From positions 310,001 to 374,000 of the forward strand of contig NZ_FXWK01000001.1 in assembly GCF_900177655.1 (NCBI RefSeq): a DNA stretch of 64,000 bases. Direction: 5' to 3'. The stretch comes from Devosia lucknowensis (GTDB lineage Bacteria; Pseudomonadota; Alphaproteobacteria; Rhizobiales; Devosiaceae). The notes beneath the pieces were generated by a model. The model was not told the origin of the DNA and made no database searches. It saw nothing but the letters and a program-made list of their open reading frames with translations. A program made the translations under genes and the position numbers. This document shows positions 17,771-27,518 of the stretch, piece after piece (position 1 is the stretch's first letter; every line of letters begins with the position of its first letter).

Positions 17771-18886
17771 ATGTCATTCAATACGTTCGGGCATCTTTTC
17801 CGTTTCACCACCTGGGGCGAGAGCCACGGGCCGGCGCTGGGCGTGGTCGTCGACGGATGTCCTCCGGGCATTCCGCTGACGCCGGAGATGATCCAGCGCG
17901 ACCTCGACCGCCGCAAGCCCGGGCAGAGCAAGTACACCACTCAGCGCCGCGAAGCGGACGAGGTGAAAATCCTCTCCGGGGTCTTCGAGGACGAACGCAC
18001 CGACGGGCCGCGCACGACCGGCACGCCGATCTCGCTTTTGATCGAGAACACCGATCAGCGCTCCAAGGATTATGGCGACATCCGCGACAAGTATCGTCCG
18101 GGCCATGCCGACTATACCTATGACCGGAAATACGGCATCCGCGACTATCGCGGTGGCGGACGGACCTCGGCCCGCGAAACGGCGGCCCGCGTGGCAGCTG
18201 GCGCGGTGGCAAGGCAGGTCCTGGCAGGCGTCACCATCCGCGCCAGTCTGGTGCAGATGGGGCCGCACAAGATCGACTACGCCAATTTCGACTGGGATCA
18301 GGTCGGTGAAAATCCGTTCTTCTGTGCCGATGCAACGGCGGCCGCACTCTGGGCCGACTACCTCGATGGCCTGCGCAAGGACGGCAACTCGGTCGGCGCG
18401 GTGATCGAAGTGGTAGCCGAAGGTGTGCCACCCGGCTGGGGCGCGCCGATCTATGGCAAGCTGAGCGCCGACCTCGCCTCGGCCATGATGAGCATCAACG
18501 CGGTCAAGGCGGTCGAGATCGGCGCAGGTTTCGAGGCCGCCAGCCTCACCGGCGTCGAGAATGCTGACCAGATGCGGGCCGGGTCCGATCGTCCGTACTT
18601 CCTGTCCAACCATGCGGGCGGGATTCTGGGCGGGGTCAGCAATGGCGATCCGATCGTCTGCCGTTTCGCCGTCAAGCCGACCTCGTCGATCCTGACCCCG
18701 CGCCAGACCGTGACGACGGCCAACGAAGATACCGACATCATCACCAAGGGCCGGCACGACCCCTGCGTCGGCATCCGCGCCGTGCCGGTGGGCGAGGCGA
18801 TGATGGCGCTCGTTCTGGCCGATCACATGTTGCGCCAACGCGGACAGACCGGTCGCGAAGGCGGCGTCGGCTTCCAGCGCAACTAG
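17771..18886 (+). CDS. aroC: Chorismate synthase
   Basis: The 371-residue enzyme catalyses the last shikimate pathway step (EPSP to chorismate) using reduced FMN. Family signatures are [20 protein letters not shown] at the start, [23 protein letters not shown] in the middle, the [14 protein letters not shown] stretch, [14 protein letters not shown], and [17 protein letters not shown] at the end. The length is normal. Its 3' end touches the convergent MBL-fold gene (4-base overlap). Confidence 0.98.
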   Translation: MSFNTFGHLFRFTTWGESHGPALGVVVDGCPPGIPLTPEMIQRDLDRRKPGQSKYTTQRREADEVKILSGVFEDERTDGPRTTGTPISLLIENTDQRSKDYGDIRDKYRPGHADYTYDRKYGIRDYRGGGRTSARETAARVAAGAVARQVLAGVTIRASLVQMGPHKIDYANFDWDQVGENPFFCADATAAALWADYLDGLRKDGNSVGAVIEVVAEGVPPGWGAPIYGKLSADLASAMMSINAVKAVEIGAGFEAASLTGVENADQMRAGSDRPYFLSNHAGGILGGVSNGDPIVCRFAVKPTSSILTPRQTVTTANEDTDIITKGRHDPCVGIRAVPVGEAMMALVLADHMLRQRGQTGREGGVGFQRN

Positions 18887-19809
18887 GGCAGGCTCAACCT
18901 CGCCCCAAGCAGCCCGCGCCCGACCCTGAGCTGGCCCAGCGCTTCGAGATATTCCACATGGGCCATCATGGTCATGCGGGCGGCGAGGCGCACCTTGACC
19001 GGCTGGCTCGGATAGATCAGATCGACCACCGCGCCGACCGATGTCGCCCCCTGCGCCACGGCCTCGAGCAACTGCCGGTTGCGCAGCTGACGATGCGCCC
19101 GCAGCGCTCCAGCATGCGCCGGGCCGTCGGCAATGGGGCCGCCATGCGCGGGCAGATAGTGCCGGTAGGGCAGGGCGATGACCTTGTCGAGCGAGGCGAA
19201 GTAATCGGCCATCGATCCATCGGGAACCGACACAAGGGTGGAATTCCACCCCATCACATGGTCGCCCGAGAGCAGCATGTCCGTGCCCTCGATGCCGAAA
19301 GCCAGATGGTTGGCGCAGTGTCCGGGCGTCGTGTGCACGGTGAGCCGCATATCGCCGGCGACGATCGCCTCGCCGTCGACAAGCGTCCGATCGGGGACCA
19401 GGTCCCAGTCGGCCGATCGGCGCAGCGGATTGCGTTCGAATCGCCGCAGCGGCCGCGACAACCGGTGCGGGCCGCCGAACCAGAGCGGAATATCGAGCGC
19501 CTTGGCCCAGCGCGCCGCCGCCGCGCTGTGATCGCGATGGGTATGCGTGAGGAGAATGACTTCCACCGGCCGTCCGGCAATGGCGCCGCTGAGAGCGGTC
19601 ACGTGCCGGGAATCGAGCGGGCCGGGATCGACGAGCGCAAGCCGTTCGTGGCCAAGAAGAAAGCTGTTCGTGCCGGTGAACGTATAGGCCGAGGCGTTGG
19701 GGGCGGTGACGCGCACCACGCCCTCCGCGAGGGTGATGGGATGGCCGGTTTGTGGATCGAAGTCGGTCTGGTAGCGCGGCGGGGTAACGGAGCTGGCCAT
19801 TGCGTCCAT
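18883..19809 (-). CDS. MBL-fold metallo-hydrolase
   Basis: The 308-residue protein has the metal-binding motif [13 protein letters not shown] (HxHxDH) near residues 85-95, then HCANHLAFG and SGDHVMGW with the bridging Asp. A final His in [12 protein letters not shown] completes a dinuclear zinc site. A C-terminal winged-helix-like part ([24 protein letters not shown]) places it with the LACTB2/BLH-type hydrolases. The substrate is unknown. Starts at 19809 or 19800 are both plausible. It is divergent from bioY. Confidence 0.88.
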   Translation of the reverse strand: MDAMASSVTPPRYQTDFDPQTGHPITLAEGVVRVTAPNASAYTFTGTNSFLLGHERLALVDPGPLDSRHVTALSGAIAGRPVEVILLTHTHRDHSAAAARWAKALDIPLWFGGPHRLSRPLRRFERNPLRRSADWDLVPDRTLVDGEAIVAGDMRLTVHTTPGHCANHLAFGIEGTDMLLSGDHVMGWNSTLVSVPDGSMADYFASLDKVIALPYRHYLPAHGGPIADGPAHAGALRAHRQLRNRQLLEAVAQGATSVGAVVDLIYPSQPVKVRLAARMTMMAHVEYLEALGQLRVGRGLLGARLSLP

Positions 19810-19833
19810 GGTAACGAGAAAGTAAGAGACAGT

Positions 19834-19846
19834 GTCTGGACCAGAC
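19834..19846. promoter_or_regulatory. 13-bp palindrome between MBL hydrolase and bioY
   Basis: GTCTGGACCAGAC is a perfect inverted repeat (6-bp arms, 1-bp centre) in the 82-bp divergent gap between the MBL-fold gene and bioY. It lies about 45 bases before the bioY start. The position suits an operator. It does not match the BioR consensus (TTATCTATAA) known for alphaproteobacterial biotin genes, so the cognate regulator is unknown. Confidence 0.4.
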
Positions 19847-19891
19847 CGCCCCGGGAGGGGGTTGGTCCCTATCAATTACGGAAGGTATGAA

Positions 19892-20506
19892 ATGGCTGTG
19901 ACTTTGACCACGCCTAACACGCTGCTCGGCGCATTCCAGCCCAAGGGCAACGTCGCCAAGCTGGCAACCAACGCCGCGATCGTCCTGCTCGGCACCATGC
20001 TGATCGCCGCTGCCGCCAAGGTCAGTGTTCCGGTGTGGCCCGTTCCCGTCACGCTGCAGAGCCTTGCCATCGCAGCACTGGCAGCCGCCTTCGGCCTGCG
20101 TATCGGCGTGGCCACCGTCGCTGCCTACCTTCTGGAAGGCGCAATGGGCTTGCCCGTCTTCGCTGCCGGCGGTGGCATGGTCTATCTCGCCGGTCCCACC
20201 GGGGGCTTCCTCCTCGGTTTCCTCGCCCAGGCTGCGATCATTGGCTACGCTGCCGATCGCGGCGCGTCGAGCCGCCCGTTCGCGCTGTTCGGCGCCATGC
20301 TGGTCGCGACTGCCGTGCTCTATGCGTTCGGCTTTGCCTGGCTGGTGACGTTGTCGGGCGCGGCCCAGTGGATCGACCAGACGAATGTGGTCGCTTCCGC
20401 CTATGCAGGCGCTGTCGAACCCTTCGTCGTCTGGGACATACTCAAGATGGCCTTTGCCGCAATGACCGTCACCGGTCTCTGGAGCGCATTCGGCGCCAAG
20501 CGCTAA
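19892..20506 (+). CDS. bioY: Biotin transporter substrate-binding subunit BioY
   Basis: The 204-residue integral membrane protein is the S component of the energy-coupling-factor type biotin importer. About six hydrophobic segments are visible. The conserved VPVWPVPVTLQSLAIAALAAAFG, the LEGAMGLPVFAAGGG loop and GPTGGFLLGFL are BioY signatures. The start at 19892 is preceded by a GGAAGG ribosome site. No bioM or bioN is adjacent, so it may act alone (known for some BioY proteins) or use an EcfAT elsewhere. An intrinsic terminator follows. Confidence 0.95.
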   Translation: MAVTLTTPNTLLGAFQPKGNVAKLATNAAIVLLGTMLIAAAAKVSVPVWPVPVTLQSLAIAALAAAFGLRIGVATVAAYLLEGAMGLPVFAAGGGMVYLAGPTGGFLLGFLAQAAIIGYAADRGASSRPFALFGAMLVATAVLYAFGFAWLVTLSGAAQWIDQTNVVASAYAGAVEPFVVWDILKMAFAAMTVTGLWSAFGAKR

Positions 20507-20530
20507 GTCGTCTGGAAATACAAAATACGA

Positions 20531-20560
20531 AGGGCTGGTGGAAACACCGGCCCTTTTTCT
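20531..20560 (+). terminator. Rho-independent terminator of bioY
   Basis: The 10-bp stem AGGGCTGGTG / CACCGGCCCT (one G-T pair) has a GAAA tetraloop and is followed by TTTTTCTTT. It lies 24 bases after the bioY stop, in a textbook layout. Confidence 0.85.
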
Positions 20561-20847
20561 TTGCTGTCGAAGGCGGGTTTCAGGCGCAGACGGGGAACTG
20601 CCTTCTTTAACGCTGCGCGTGCCGCCTTACCGGGATTTCGGCCCGAAAAGGTCTCAAATCCCCGTCGTTGATCAATATTTGGATTAACTGCTGTGCACCA
20701 AGACTAATATATGTGCAGGCGCAATTTAACCATCCCTGTCAAGTTAAGGATGAAGATTAACTACATAAAATTGCTTGATTGGCGTAGTCGATATCGTCGT
20801 GTCATAGGCAGTTTGTACCCAAGGACGCTATTCCGGTCCGGAAGACA
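20561..20847. other. AT-richer intergenic region before the diguanylate cyclase gene
   Basis: Together with the terminator this makes a 341-bp gap without a coding region. From about 20660 it is clearly more AT-rich than its surroundings and contains several TTAA-containing words (TTAACTG, TTTAACC, GTTAAGG, ATTAACT). Their spacings do not fit the CtrA TTAA-N7-TTAA consensus. It most likely holds the promoter of the diguanylate cyclase gene, but I cannot assign a -35/-10 pair with confidence. Confidence 0.4.
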
Positions 20848-21954
20848 ATGCCAGTTGAGATTCAATCACTGCTGCCAAGCATAACCGACATCGGGCTTCT
20901 GGCCTGTCTGTCGATTGTCTACGGCGAATTGTCTCGCGTCATTTCCGACCGCAAGGCCAGGTCAGTAACGCTCGGGTTTCTCTTTGGGCTAATCTCGCTG
21001 GTTTCGTCTCTTTATCATGCGGCCGGTGGCGCATCCCTGCTGGCTGACAATGGCGCGATTTTCGTTGGTCTGGCTGCGGCCTTTCTCGGCATGCTCGGTG
21101 CGCTCACCGCCCTCGGTTTCGCCTTTCTGGTGGGCGTCGCGCTCGGGACCAATTCGCCCATCGAACCGGTGCAGCTGATCCTTGCCTGCGCAGTGGGAAC
21201 GCTCTGGCACATGAAAATCCGTGGGCTCGTGCGCTCGAAGCTGCTGGCCCTGATCGTTCTGGGGGCGTTGCTCAATGCGGCACTGCTCCCCTCCTATATC
21301 TGGGCGCCCGATACCGCGTCGCTGGCCCCTGGCGTTGCCTTGCAGGTCTCTCTGCTCGTCAACCTGGCGATCTCGCTGCTGTTCGGCGCTTTCGTCGAGC
21401 GCGAACGCGGCATGCTCGAAGCCGAGCTGCATCTGCGCCAGATGGCCAATACCGACCAGCTCACGGGCCTCCACAATCGCCGCACGCTGATCGCAGCCTT
21501 CGACAGCCGTCCGCGCAAGGCCAAGGGTCATGCACTGCTCCTGATCGACGTCGACAACTTTAAATCCGTAAACGATGCGCATGGTCATGCGGCTGGCGAT
21601 GAGGTGCTTCGGCACATTTCCCGCCACCTTCAGGACATCGTTCGATCAGGCGACATCGTCTGTCGCATCGGCGGCGAGGAATTCGCGGTGTTGCTGCAGG
21701 CCGACAGCTGGGAGGAGGCTCAGGCGGCCGGCGAGCGGCTACGCTCGGAGGTGGAGCGGCACCGGGTGCGCATTGCCCAGCTCGCCCTCCAGGTCACCGT
21801 CAGTATCGGCATCGCCTGGTGGCGCGACGAAACCACGTTCGACCGGGAGCTCGCTGCCGCGGACGAGGCCCTTTACCGCGCCAAGCGCGGCGGCCGTAAC
21901 TGCACCAGACTGGCTGTTGAACGCAGCACCGAGGAACAGGTGCTTCAGCCATGA
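20848..21954 (+). CDS. Membrane-bound diguanylate cyclase (5TMR-LYT plus GGDEF)
   Basis: The 368-residue protein makes c-di-GMP from two GTP. Six or so hydrophobic segments fill residues 10-185 and resemble a 5TM-receptor (LytS-YhcK) sensor. A short coiled linker leads to a GGDEF domain from about residue 205 (NTDQLTGLHNRR). The active-site motif is GGEEF at 275-279. The inhibitory I-site RSGD (266-269) sits five residues before it, so product feedback is expected. It lies directly upstream of the bcs genes, whose BcsA has a c-di-GMP-binding PilZ domain. A role in switching cellulose synthesis is a reasonable inference. Confidence 0.93.
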   Translation: MPVEIQSLLPSITDIGLLACLSIVYGELSRVISDRKARSVTLGFLFGLISLVSSLYHAAGGASLLADNGAIFVGLAAAFLGMLGALTALGFAFLVGVALGTNSPIEPVQLILACAVGTLWHMKIRGLVRSKLLALIVLGALLNAALLPSYIWAPDTASLAPGVALQVSLLVNLAISLLFGAFVERERGMLEAELHLRQMANTDQLTGLHNRRTLIAAFDSRPRKAKGHALLLIDVDNFKSVNDAHGHAAGDEVLRHISRHLQDIVRSGDIVCRIGGEEFAVLLQADSWEEAQAAGERLRSEVERHRVRIAQLALQVTVSIGIAWWRDETTFDRELAAADEALYRAKRGGRNCTRLAVERSTEEQVLQP

Positions 21955-22116
21955 TTCCTGTGACAAAAATGCCAGGTCATCATCAAATTGTCTCGGTTTG
22001 CCCGCATCTTGATGTCAAATCTAATATTTCGGTCACCTCTACTGTGGTAGATCGATTTGCAAGCAACGTGTGCTGTGGCCGCGTCGGGGAATACTTTGGT
22101 CAAAAGACGTCGGCAT

Positions 22117-22995
22117 ATGGTGATGAATTATTCCAAGTGCCGTTCCCGATTCTTGGGCGCATTCAGCGCTTTAGCTGCTGCTGGATTGCTGTCCGCCTGC
22201 GCGACGACTGCGCCGCTGGAGAGCTATTCTCCCAAGGCCGTGGTGCCGACCGAAGCCATGCTGGCCTTGTCCCCCGGGGCGGGAGCCATTCTGGGCGTGG
22301 TGCAGACTGGCTACGTCAACGCGACCGAGCAGAAGATCTCGCTCGATACACGGGCGAAATCGCCGGGCACCAACTACTTCACCATCCAGATGTTCGAGGC
22401 GGTCGCGCATTCCGCCACGCCGGGCGGGCTGCAGGACGTGCCGCTGGCCAATATGGACCTGGGCGGCGAGGCGCGCGGCACGGTCAACTTCGCCGACATG
22501 AAGCTGTCGCCCTATTTCGTGCAGAACCAATATGGCCCGTTCGGCTATTCGATGGGCCGCACGGCAACTGCGGACCTGTGCATGTATGCCTGGCAACGCA
22601 TTGCGCCGGAACGCAAGCCCGGGGGCGGGGTGGCGCGCGGCGCCATCAACCTGCGCGCGCTGATCTGCGACCAGACCAAGACCGAGCAGGAATTGCTCGA
22701 CATCATGTTCCAGCTCCGGATCAAGGGTGTGGCGGGCGTGGCCCGTCCGGCGCCCGAGGACATCGGGGCCTATGGCAAGGTCATTTCTCCGGGTGGTGGG
22801 GTCTATGGTCCCGCCAACGTGTTGCCGCCGATCGCACCGCCGGCGCGCCCGCGCGCCAGTGCGCCCGCGGCTGCCGCGCCCGCACCGGCCCCAGCGCCGG
22901 CCGCTCAGGAAGACACAATTCCGAGCCCGTCGTCATCGCCGCTCATTCCATCTCCGGATGGCGGAGGCGACGTGCCCATTGTTCCGACGCCCTGA
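22117..22995 (+). CDS. bcsN: Cellulose biosynthesis lipoprotein BcsN
   Basis: The product is about 292 residues. The N-terminus has a lipoprotein signal ending in the lipobox LLSAC, so it is probably lipid-anchored in the periplasm. The body (YFTIQMFEAVAHSATPGG, YGPFGYSMGRTATADLCMYAWQRIAPE, GAINLRALICDQTKTEQELLDIMFQL) matches BcsN, a protein found upstream of bcsA in alphaproteobacterial cellulose operons. Its exact role is not established. The C-terminal 70 residues are Pro/Ala-rich, suggesting a flexible periplasmic or wall-spanning tail. ATG 22117 and ATG 22123 are both possible starts. Confidence 0.85.
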   Translation: MVMNYSKCRSRFLGAFSALAAAGLLSACATTAPLESYSPKAVVPTEAMLALSPGAGAILGVVQTGYVNATEQKISLDTRAKSPGTNYFTIQMFEAVAHSATPGGLQDVPLANMDLGGEARGTVNFADMKLSPYFVQNQYGPFGYSMGRTATADLCMYAWQRIAPERKPGGGVARGAINLRALICDQTKTEQELLDIMFQLRIKGVAGVARPAPEDIGAYGKVISPGGGVYGPANVLPPIAPPARPRASAPAAAAPAPAPAPAAQEDTIPSPSSSPLIPSPDGGGDVPIVPTP

Positions 22996-23058
22996 CGGGC
23001 TCCGGCATCAGACGTATCGAAGTATCCTCTCAGTTCCCTGCGACCGCGGTGTTTTGTC

Positions 23059-25251
23059 ATGCGTAAGTTTATCTCGTTGGTCTTCTGGCTCGGCGTCGCT
23101 GCCCTCGCGGCTGTAACCATCACGATGCCGGTCAGTATCCAGGCTCACCTCGTGACATCGCTGCTGCTGCTGGTGCTGATGATGCTCATCAAGGTGTTCA
23201 AGCTGAGCGGCACCTGGCGCCTGATGCTGCTGGCCTTCGGTACGGCCATCATCCTGCGCTATGCCTTCTGGCGCACGACGAGCACTATCCCGCCGGTCAC
23301 GCAGATCGCCGACTTCATTCCCGGCTTCCTGCTCTACCTTGCCGAAATGTACAGCGTGCTGATGCTTGGCCTCAGCCTCTTCGTGGTATCCTCACCGCTG
23401 CCGCCGCGCCCCTCGACCAGCCTCAAGCCCGATGATGACGTGCCGCATGTCGACGCGTTCGTGCCGACCTACAACGAGGATGAAGGCCTGCTCGCCGGCA
23501 CTCTCGCTGCGGCCAAGGCCATGGATTATCCGGCCGACAAGCTGACCGTGTGGCTGCTCGACGACGGCGGCACGCTGCAAAAGCGCCAGGCCGAAAGCCT
23601 GGACCAGGCTGTGGCCGCCCAGCATCGCCATGAGCGGCTGCAGAAGCTGGCCGAAGAACTGGGTTGCAACTACCTGACACGCGACCGCAACGAGCACGCC
23701 AAGGCCGGTAACCTCAACAACGGCCTGGCCCATTCCAAGGGCGAACTGGTGGCGGTGTTCGACGCCGACCACGCCCCGGCGCGCGACTTCCTGCAGCAGA
23801 CGGTGCCCTATTTTGCCAAGGACCACCGCCTGTTCCTGGTGCAGACGCCGCACTTCTTCCTTAATCCCGATCCGCTGGAGCGCAACCTCCAGACATTCGA
23901 GACCATGCCTTCAGAGAACGAGATGTTCTATGGCGTGATCCAGCGCGGTCTCGACAAGTGGAATGCCTCATTCTTCTGCGGTTCGGCCGCGGTGCTGCGA
24001 CGCACGGCGCTCGAAACCACCAACGGTTTTGCTGGTCGCTCCATCACCGAAGACGCCGAAACCGCCATCGACCTGCACGGCAAGGGCTGGAACAGCATCT
24101 ATGTCGATCGTCCGCTGATCGCCGGCCTCCAGCCGGCAACCTTTGCCAGCTTCATCGGCCAGCGCACCCGCTGGGCGCAGGGCATGCTGCAGATCATGCT
24201 GATGAAGTTCCCGCTGTTCAAGCGGGGCCTGAGCTTTGGCCAGCGCATGTCGTATCTGTCGAGCACCATGTTCTGGCTGTTCCCGATCTCGCGCATGATC
24301 TTCCTGTTCGCGCCATTCTTCTACCTGTTCTTCGACCTGCAGATCTTCACGGCGTCGAGCGGTGAATTCGTCGCCTATACCGTGACCTACATGCTGGCCA
24401 ACCTCGTCATCCAGAACTCGCTGTTCGGCCGCTGGCGCTGGCCGCTGATTTCCGAACTCTACGAGTATATCCAGTCGGTGCACCTGTTCCCGGCGCTGCT
24501 GTCGGTGATGCTCAACCCGAGTAAGCCGACCTTCAATGTGACCTCGAAGGACGAAACCACGGTGCGCAGCCGCGTGTCCGAGATCGGCATGCCCTTCTAC
24601 ATCATCTTCTTCCTGCTGCTTGTGGGCCTTGGCTTCACCATCTTCAGGCTCTACGCCGAGCCCTTCAAGGCGGAGATCACGCTCGTGGTGGGGGGCTGGA
24701 ACCTCTTCAACCTGCTGATCGCCGGGTGTGCGCTGGGCGTGGTGTCGGAACGTCGCGAAGCGCGCCAGAACCGTCGCGTGCCGGTTGATCGCGCCTGCCA
24801 GGTGCGGACGCAGGACGGCACCTGGGTCGATGGCACCATCATGGACGTGTCCTCGACCGGCATGAGCGTCAAGCTGCGCTCGAACCGCAGCGGCATCAGC
24901 AAGGACACGATGACCGGGCTGCGTTTCACGCCCTATTCCAAGATCGAAGAGCCGGAAATGACAGTCGACATCCGCAATGCCGTGATGGGTGAGAATGGCA
25001 CTGTGCTGGGCTGCCAGTATGTGCTCAAGACCGCCAACGACTATCGCCTGATGGCCGATCTGCTCTACGCCAATTCGGCCCAGTGGACCGAGCGTCTCAA
25101 CTCCAAGCGCGCCAATATCGGCATCATCGAAGGCCTGGCGCGCTTCCTCTGGATCGCACTGTACCAGACCAGCCGTGGTCTGGCCTACCTGGTCAAGTTC
25201 GGGCAGACGCCGGCCGTCAAATCTACACGCAACCGGAGGGCTTCGGCATGA
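23059..25251 (+). CDS. bcsA: Cellulose synthase catalytic subunit (UDP-forming)
   Basis: The 730-residue inner membrane glycosyltransferase polymerises glucose from UDP-glucose and translocates the chain. The GT2 motifs are in order: DDG (168-170), FDADH (235-237 being DAD), FFCGSA (305-310), TED (330-332) and QRTRW (368-372). Membrane segments lie before the GT domain (about residues 5-110) and after it (about 400-560). A C-terminal PilZ domain has RREAR (565-569) and DVSSTG (596-601), the c-di-GMP-binding RxxxR and DxSxxG motifs. Activation by c-di-GMP is expected. The stop overlaps the bcsB start (ATGA). Confidence 0.97.
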   Translation: MRKFISLVFWLGVAALAAVTITMPVSIQAHLVTSLLLLVLMMLIKVFKLSGTWRLMLLAFGTAIILRYAFWRTTSTIPPVTQIADFIPGFLLYLAEMYSVLMLGLSLFVVSSPLPPRPSTSLKPDDDVPHVDAFVPTYNEDEGLLAGTLAAAKAMDYPADKLTVWLLDDGGTLQKRQAESLDQAVAAQHRHERLQKLAEELGCNYLTRDRNEHAKAGNLNNGLAHSKGELVAVFDADHAPARDFLQQTVPYFAKDHRLFLVQTPHFFLNPDPLERNLQTFETMPSENEMFYGVIQRGLDKWNASFFCGSAAVLRRTALETTNGFAGRSITEDAETAIDLHGKGWNSIYVDRPLIAGLQPATFASFIGQRTRWAQGMLQIMLMKFPLFKRGLSFGQRMSYLSSTMFWLFPISRMIFLFAPFFYLFFDLQIFTASSGEFVAYTVTYMLANLVIQNSLFGRWRWPLISELYEYIQSVHLFPALLSVMLNPSKPTFNVTSKDETTVRSRVSEIGMPFYIIFFLLLVGLGFTIFRLYAEPFKAEITLVVGGWNLFNLLIAGCALGVVSERREARQNRRVPVDRACQVRTQDGTWVDGTIMDVSSTGMSVKLRSNRSGISKDTMTGLRFTPYSKIEEPEMTVDIRNAVMGENGTVLGCQYVLKTANDYRLMADLLYANSAQWTERLNSKRANIGIIEGLARFLWIALYQTSRGLAYLVKFGQTPAVKSTRNRRASA

Positions 25252-27518
25252 TCCGCGTCCTCACCCCGCTGGCGCTCGCCCTGATGGTCGGTTCGGCCCA
25301 TGCACAGCAGGTGCCGAGCTTTGACATGAGCCCCGAAGCCGAAATGATCGTGCCGGTGACGCCCGATCCATCGGCCTCCGCCACTGCCGCTCCGGTCATC
25401 GCCGCGCCCGACCTCATCCGCTACCTGCTGCCGGCCGGCACGACGCGGCTGGCTGGCGAAGTCGACCGCCGCAACTACCAGATCTACCTCACTCCGACCC
25501 AGGCCGCTGCCAAGGCAACGCTCAACCTCGGCTATGTCAACGCGCTGGTCGTGGCGCCCGAATCCTCTCGACTGCGGGTGCAGATCAACGGCACCACCGT
25601 CATGCTCAATCCGGTTGCGTCCTCGGCGGGCATCGCCAAGGTCGCCGTCGACGTGCCCAGTGGCGTCTTGCGCCAGGGCTTCAACACCGTGACAATCACT
25701 GCCGACCAGCGGCATCGCACGGACTGCTCGATCGGTTCGACCTACGAGCTGTGGACCGACCTTTCGGCCGTGGACTCCTTCCTCAGCTTTTCCGGCGCGC
25801 GAGTCGGCCAGCTGAGCCGTCTCGACGACCTGGCGGCGGCAGGCTGGACCAGCACCGGAAAAAGCATTGTCCGCGTGATCATGCCCTCGGGCACGGCCAT
25901 GGAAAACGGCGCTCTGCTGGCTGACCTGGTGCAGACGCTGGCGCTCACCATGCGTGTCGCCAACACCGAAGTGCAGTTTGCCAACACCCTGCCGGCGTCG
26001 CAGGAAGAGGGCGTTCTCAATGTCGTCCTCGGCCCAGCCTCGCAATTGCCTGAAGGCGTGGGTCCACTGGCCCAGGAAGCGCGCAACGCGCCGGTCGCGG
26101 CCTTTGGTGCCAACAATGCACTCGTGCTCTCCGGCCCCGACTGGGCCGGCGTCAAGGCGGCGATCGACGACCTGCGCCCGATCGCTGCGCAATACGAACA
26201 GTATGCCGGCGCCATCCCGCCGCGCGCCGATCGCGCCCTGCCGGTGCCGATCCTTGACGGCGCGGGCACGCTGTCCTTCGAGCAGCTGGGCTTTGAGGGC
26301 CTCAGCTTCAACGGCCGGCGCTATCGCACGCAGTTCTCGTTTGCCCTGCCGGCCGACTTCTACGCCGACCGCTATGGCCAGGCGCAGATCACGCTGAGCG
26401 CCGCCTATTCGAGCGAAGTGCGCCCGGGCAGCCAGTTCGACGTGTTCATCAACGGCGAAATCGCTTCGGTGACGCCGATCCTGCGCACCGACGACGCGCT
26501 GCGCGACCTGCCGATCAAGGTGCCGATGAGCGAGTTCCGCCCCGGCGTGAACACGGTGGAAGTCGTGGCGGCGCTGCGCACCGAGGCCGACGATATCTGC
26601 GCGCCCGGCACGGTGACCGTCGGTACCGACCAGCGCCTACTGATCTCGAGCGACAGCACCTTCACCATGCCCGATTTCGGGCGCATTTCGCAGGTGCCGA
26701 ACCTGGCGGCCTTCGCCAATACCGGCTTCCCCTATTCGGGTGGCACCGATACGCCGGACCTGGTGCTGGGCTCCGGCGATGCCGTGCTGCCTGCCGCCAT
26801 GACCTTCGTCGCCCGGCTGGCGGGCCAGACCAACCAGGCCATGGCGATCAAGTCGGTGAGCCTGGCGAGCCCCGCACCAGCGCAGGACGCGATCTTCGTT
26901 GGCGCCTACAACCAGCTGCCGCCCGACGCCATCCAGCGCGTCGGCGTGCTCCAGCCCTATGCCAGCGACGACATTGCCCTCGAAGTCGACCAGGGCAGCC
27001 TCGACACGATCCTCCAGCGCTGGCGCTCGACCGGGACCTCCAACGACGCGTCCATGCTTGGCCGGTTGCAGAACTGGGTGGCGGGCCTGCTCGATCTCGG
27101 GCCGAACAGCCTCGGGGTCCTGCCGCCGACCGACGAGCCCTACGCGCCGCGCCTTTCGGACAAGGCCGTCGTGCTGCAGCGCCTGCAGCCCGAGGGTGGC
27201 TTGTGGACCATGCTGACCGTGCCCAATGCGCAGAACCTCGATGCCGGTATCGCACTCGTCACCGAGGCCTCGATGTGGCCCAGGATGGCCGGTCGCGTCA
27301 GCGTCATCCCGCAGGATGGCAGCGCCGTGCAGGTCATCGAGCCGAACCGCGTCAGCTTCTACGAGAGCAGCCCCTGGAGCTTCCAGAATCTGCGCAACAT
27401 CCTCGCCAACTGGCTCTCGAGCCACGTGCTGGCCTATGGCTTCGGCCTTTGCCTGGTGCTGGTCGCGCTGACGCTGGCAACCTCCGCCGTCCTGCGCGTC
27501 ATGGGCAGGCGCGCCTGA
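25248..27518 (+). CDS. bcsB: Cellulose synthase periplasmic subunit BcsB
   Basis: The 756-residue protein has a signal peptide (MIRVLTPLALALMVGSAHA) and a long periplasmic part with the carbohydrate-binding and flavodoxin-like repeats of BcsB. Examples are LGYVNALVVAPESSRLRVQING, DCSIGSTYELWTDL, and QFDVFINGEIASVTPI. A C-terminal membrane anchor (LAYGFGLCLVLVALTLATSAVL) closes the BcsA translocation channel. The start at 25248 overlaps the bcsA stop by 4 bases, and the stop overlaps the bcsZ start by 1 base, so this is a tight operon. Together with BcsA it forms the minimal cellulose synthase. Confidence 0.95.
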   Translation: MIRVLTPLALALMVGSAHAQQVPSFDMSPEAEMIVPVTPDPSASATAAPVIAAPDLIRYLLPAGTTRLAGEVDRRNYQIYLTPTQAAAKATLNLGYVNALVVAPESSRLRVQINGTTVMLNPVASSAGIAKVAVDVPSGVLRQGFNTVTITADQRHRTDCSIGSTYELWTDLSAVDSFLSFSGARVGQLSRLDDLAAAGWTSTGKSIVRVIMPSGTAMENGALLADLVQTLALTMRVANTEVQFANTLPASQEEGVLNVVLGPASQLPEGVGPLAQEARNAPVAAFGANNALVLSGPDWAGVKAAIDDLRPIAAQYEQYAGAIPPRADRALPVPILDGAGTLSFEQLGFEGLSFNGRRYRTQFSFALPADFYADRYGQAQITLSAAYSSEVRPGSQFDVFINGEIASVTPILRTDDALRDLPIKVPMSEFRPGVNTVEVVAALRTEADDICAPGTVTVGTDQRLLISSDSTFTMPDFGRISQVPNLAAFANTGFPYSGGTDTPDLVLGSGDAVLPAAMTFVARLAGQTNQAMAIKSVSLASPAPAQDAIFVGAYNQLPPDAIQRVGVLQPYASDDIALEVDQGSLDTILQRWRSTGTSNDASMLGRLQNWVAGLLDLGPNSLGVLPPTDEPYAPRLSDKAVVLQRLQPEGGLWTMLTVPNAQNLDAGIALVTEASMWPRMAGRVSVIPQDGSAVQVIEPNRVSFYESSPWSFQNLRNILANWLSSHVLAYGFGLCLVLVALTLATSAVLRVMGRRA

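Noticed and set aside
22045..22116. Upstream extension of bcsN to about 22057
   Set aside because: It would put about 20 polar and basic residues before a good lipoprotein signal; ATG 22117 or 22123 fits the signal better.
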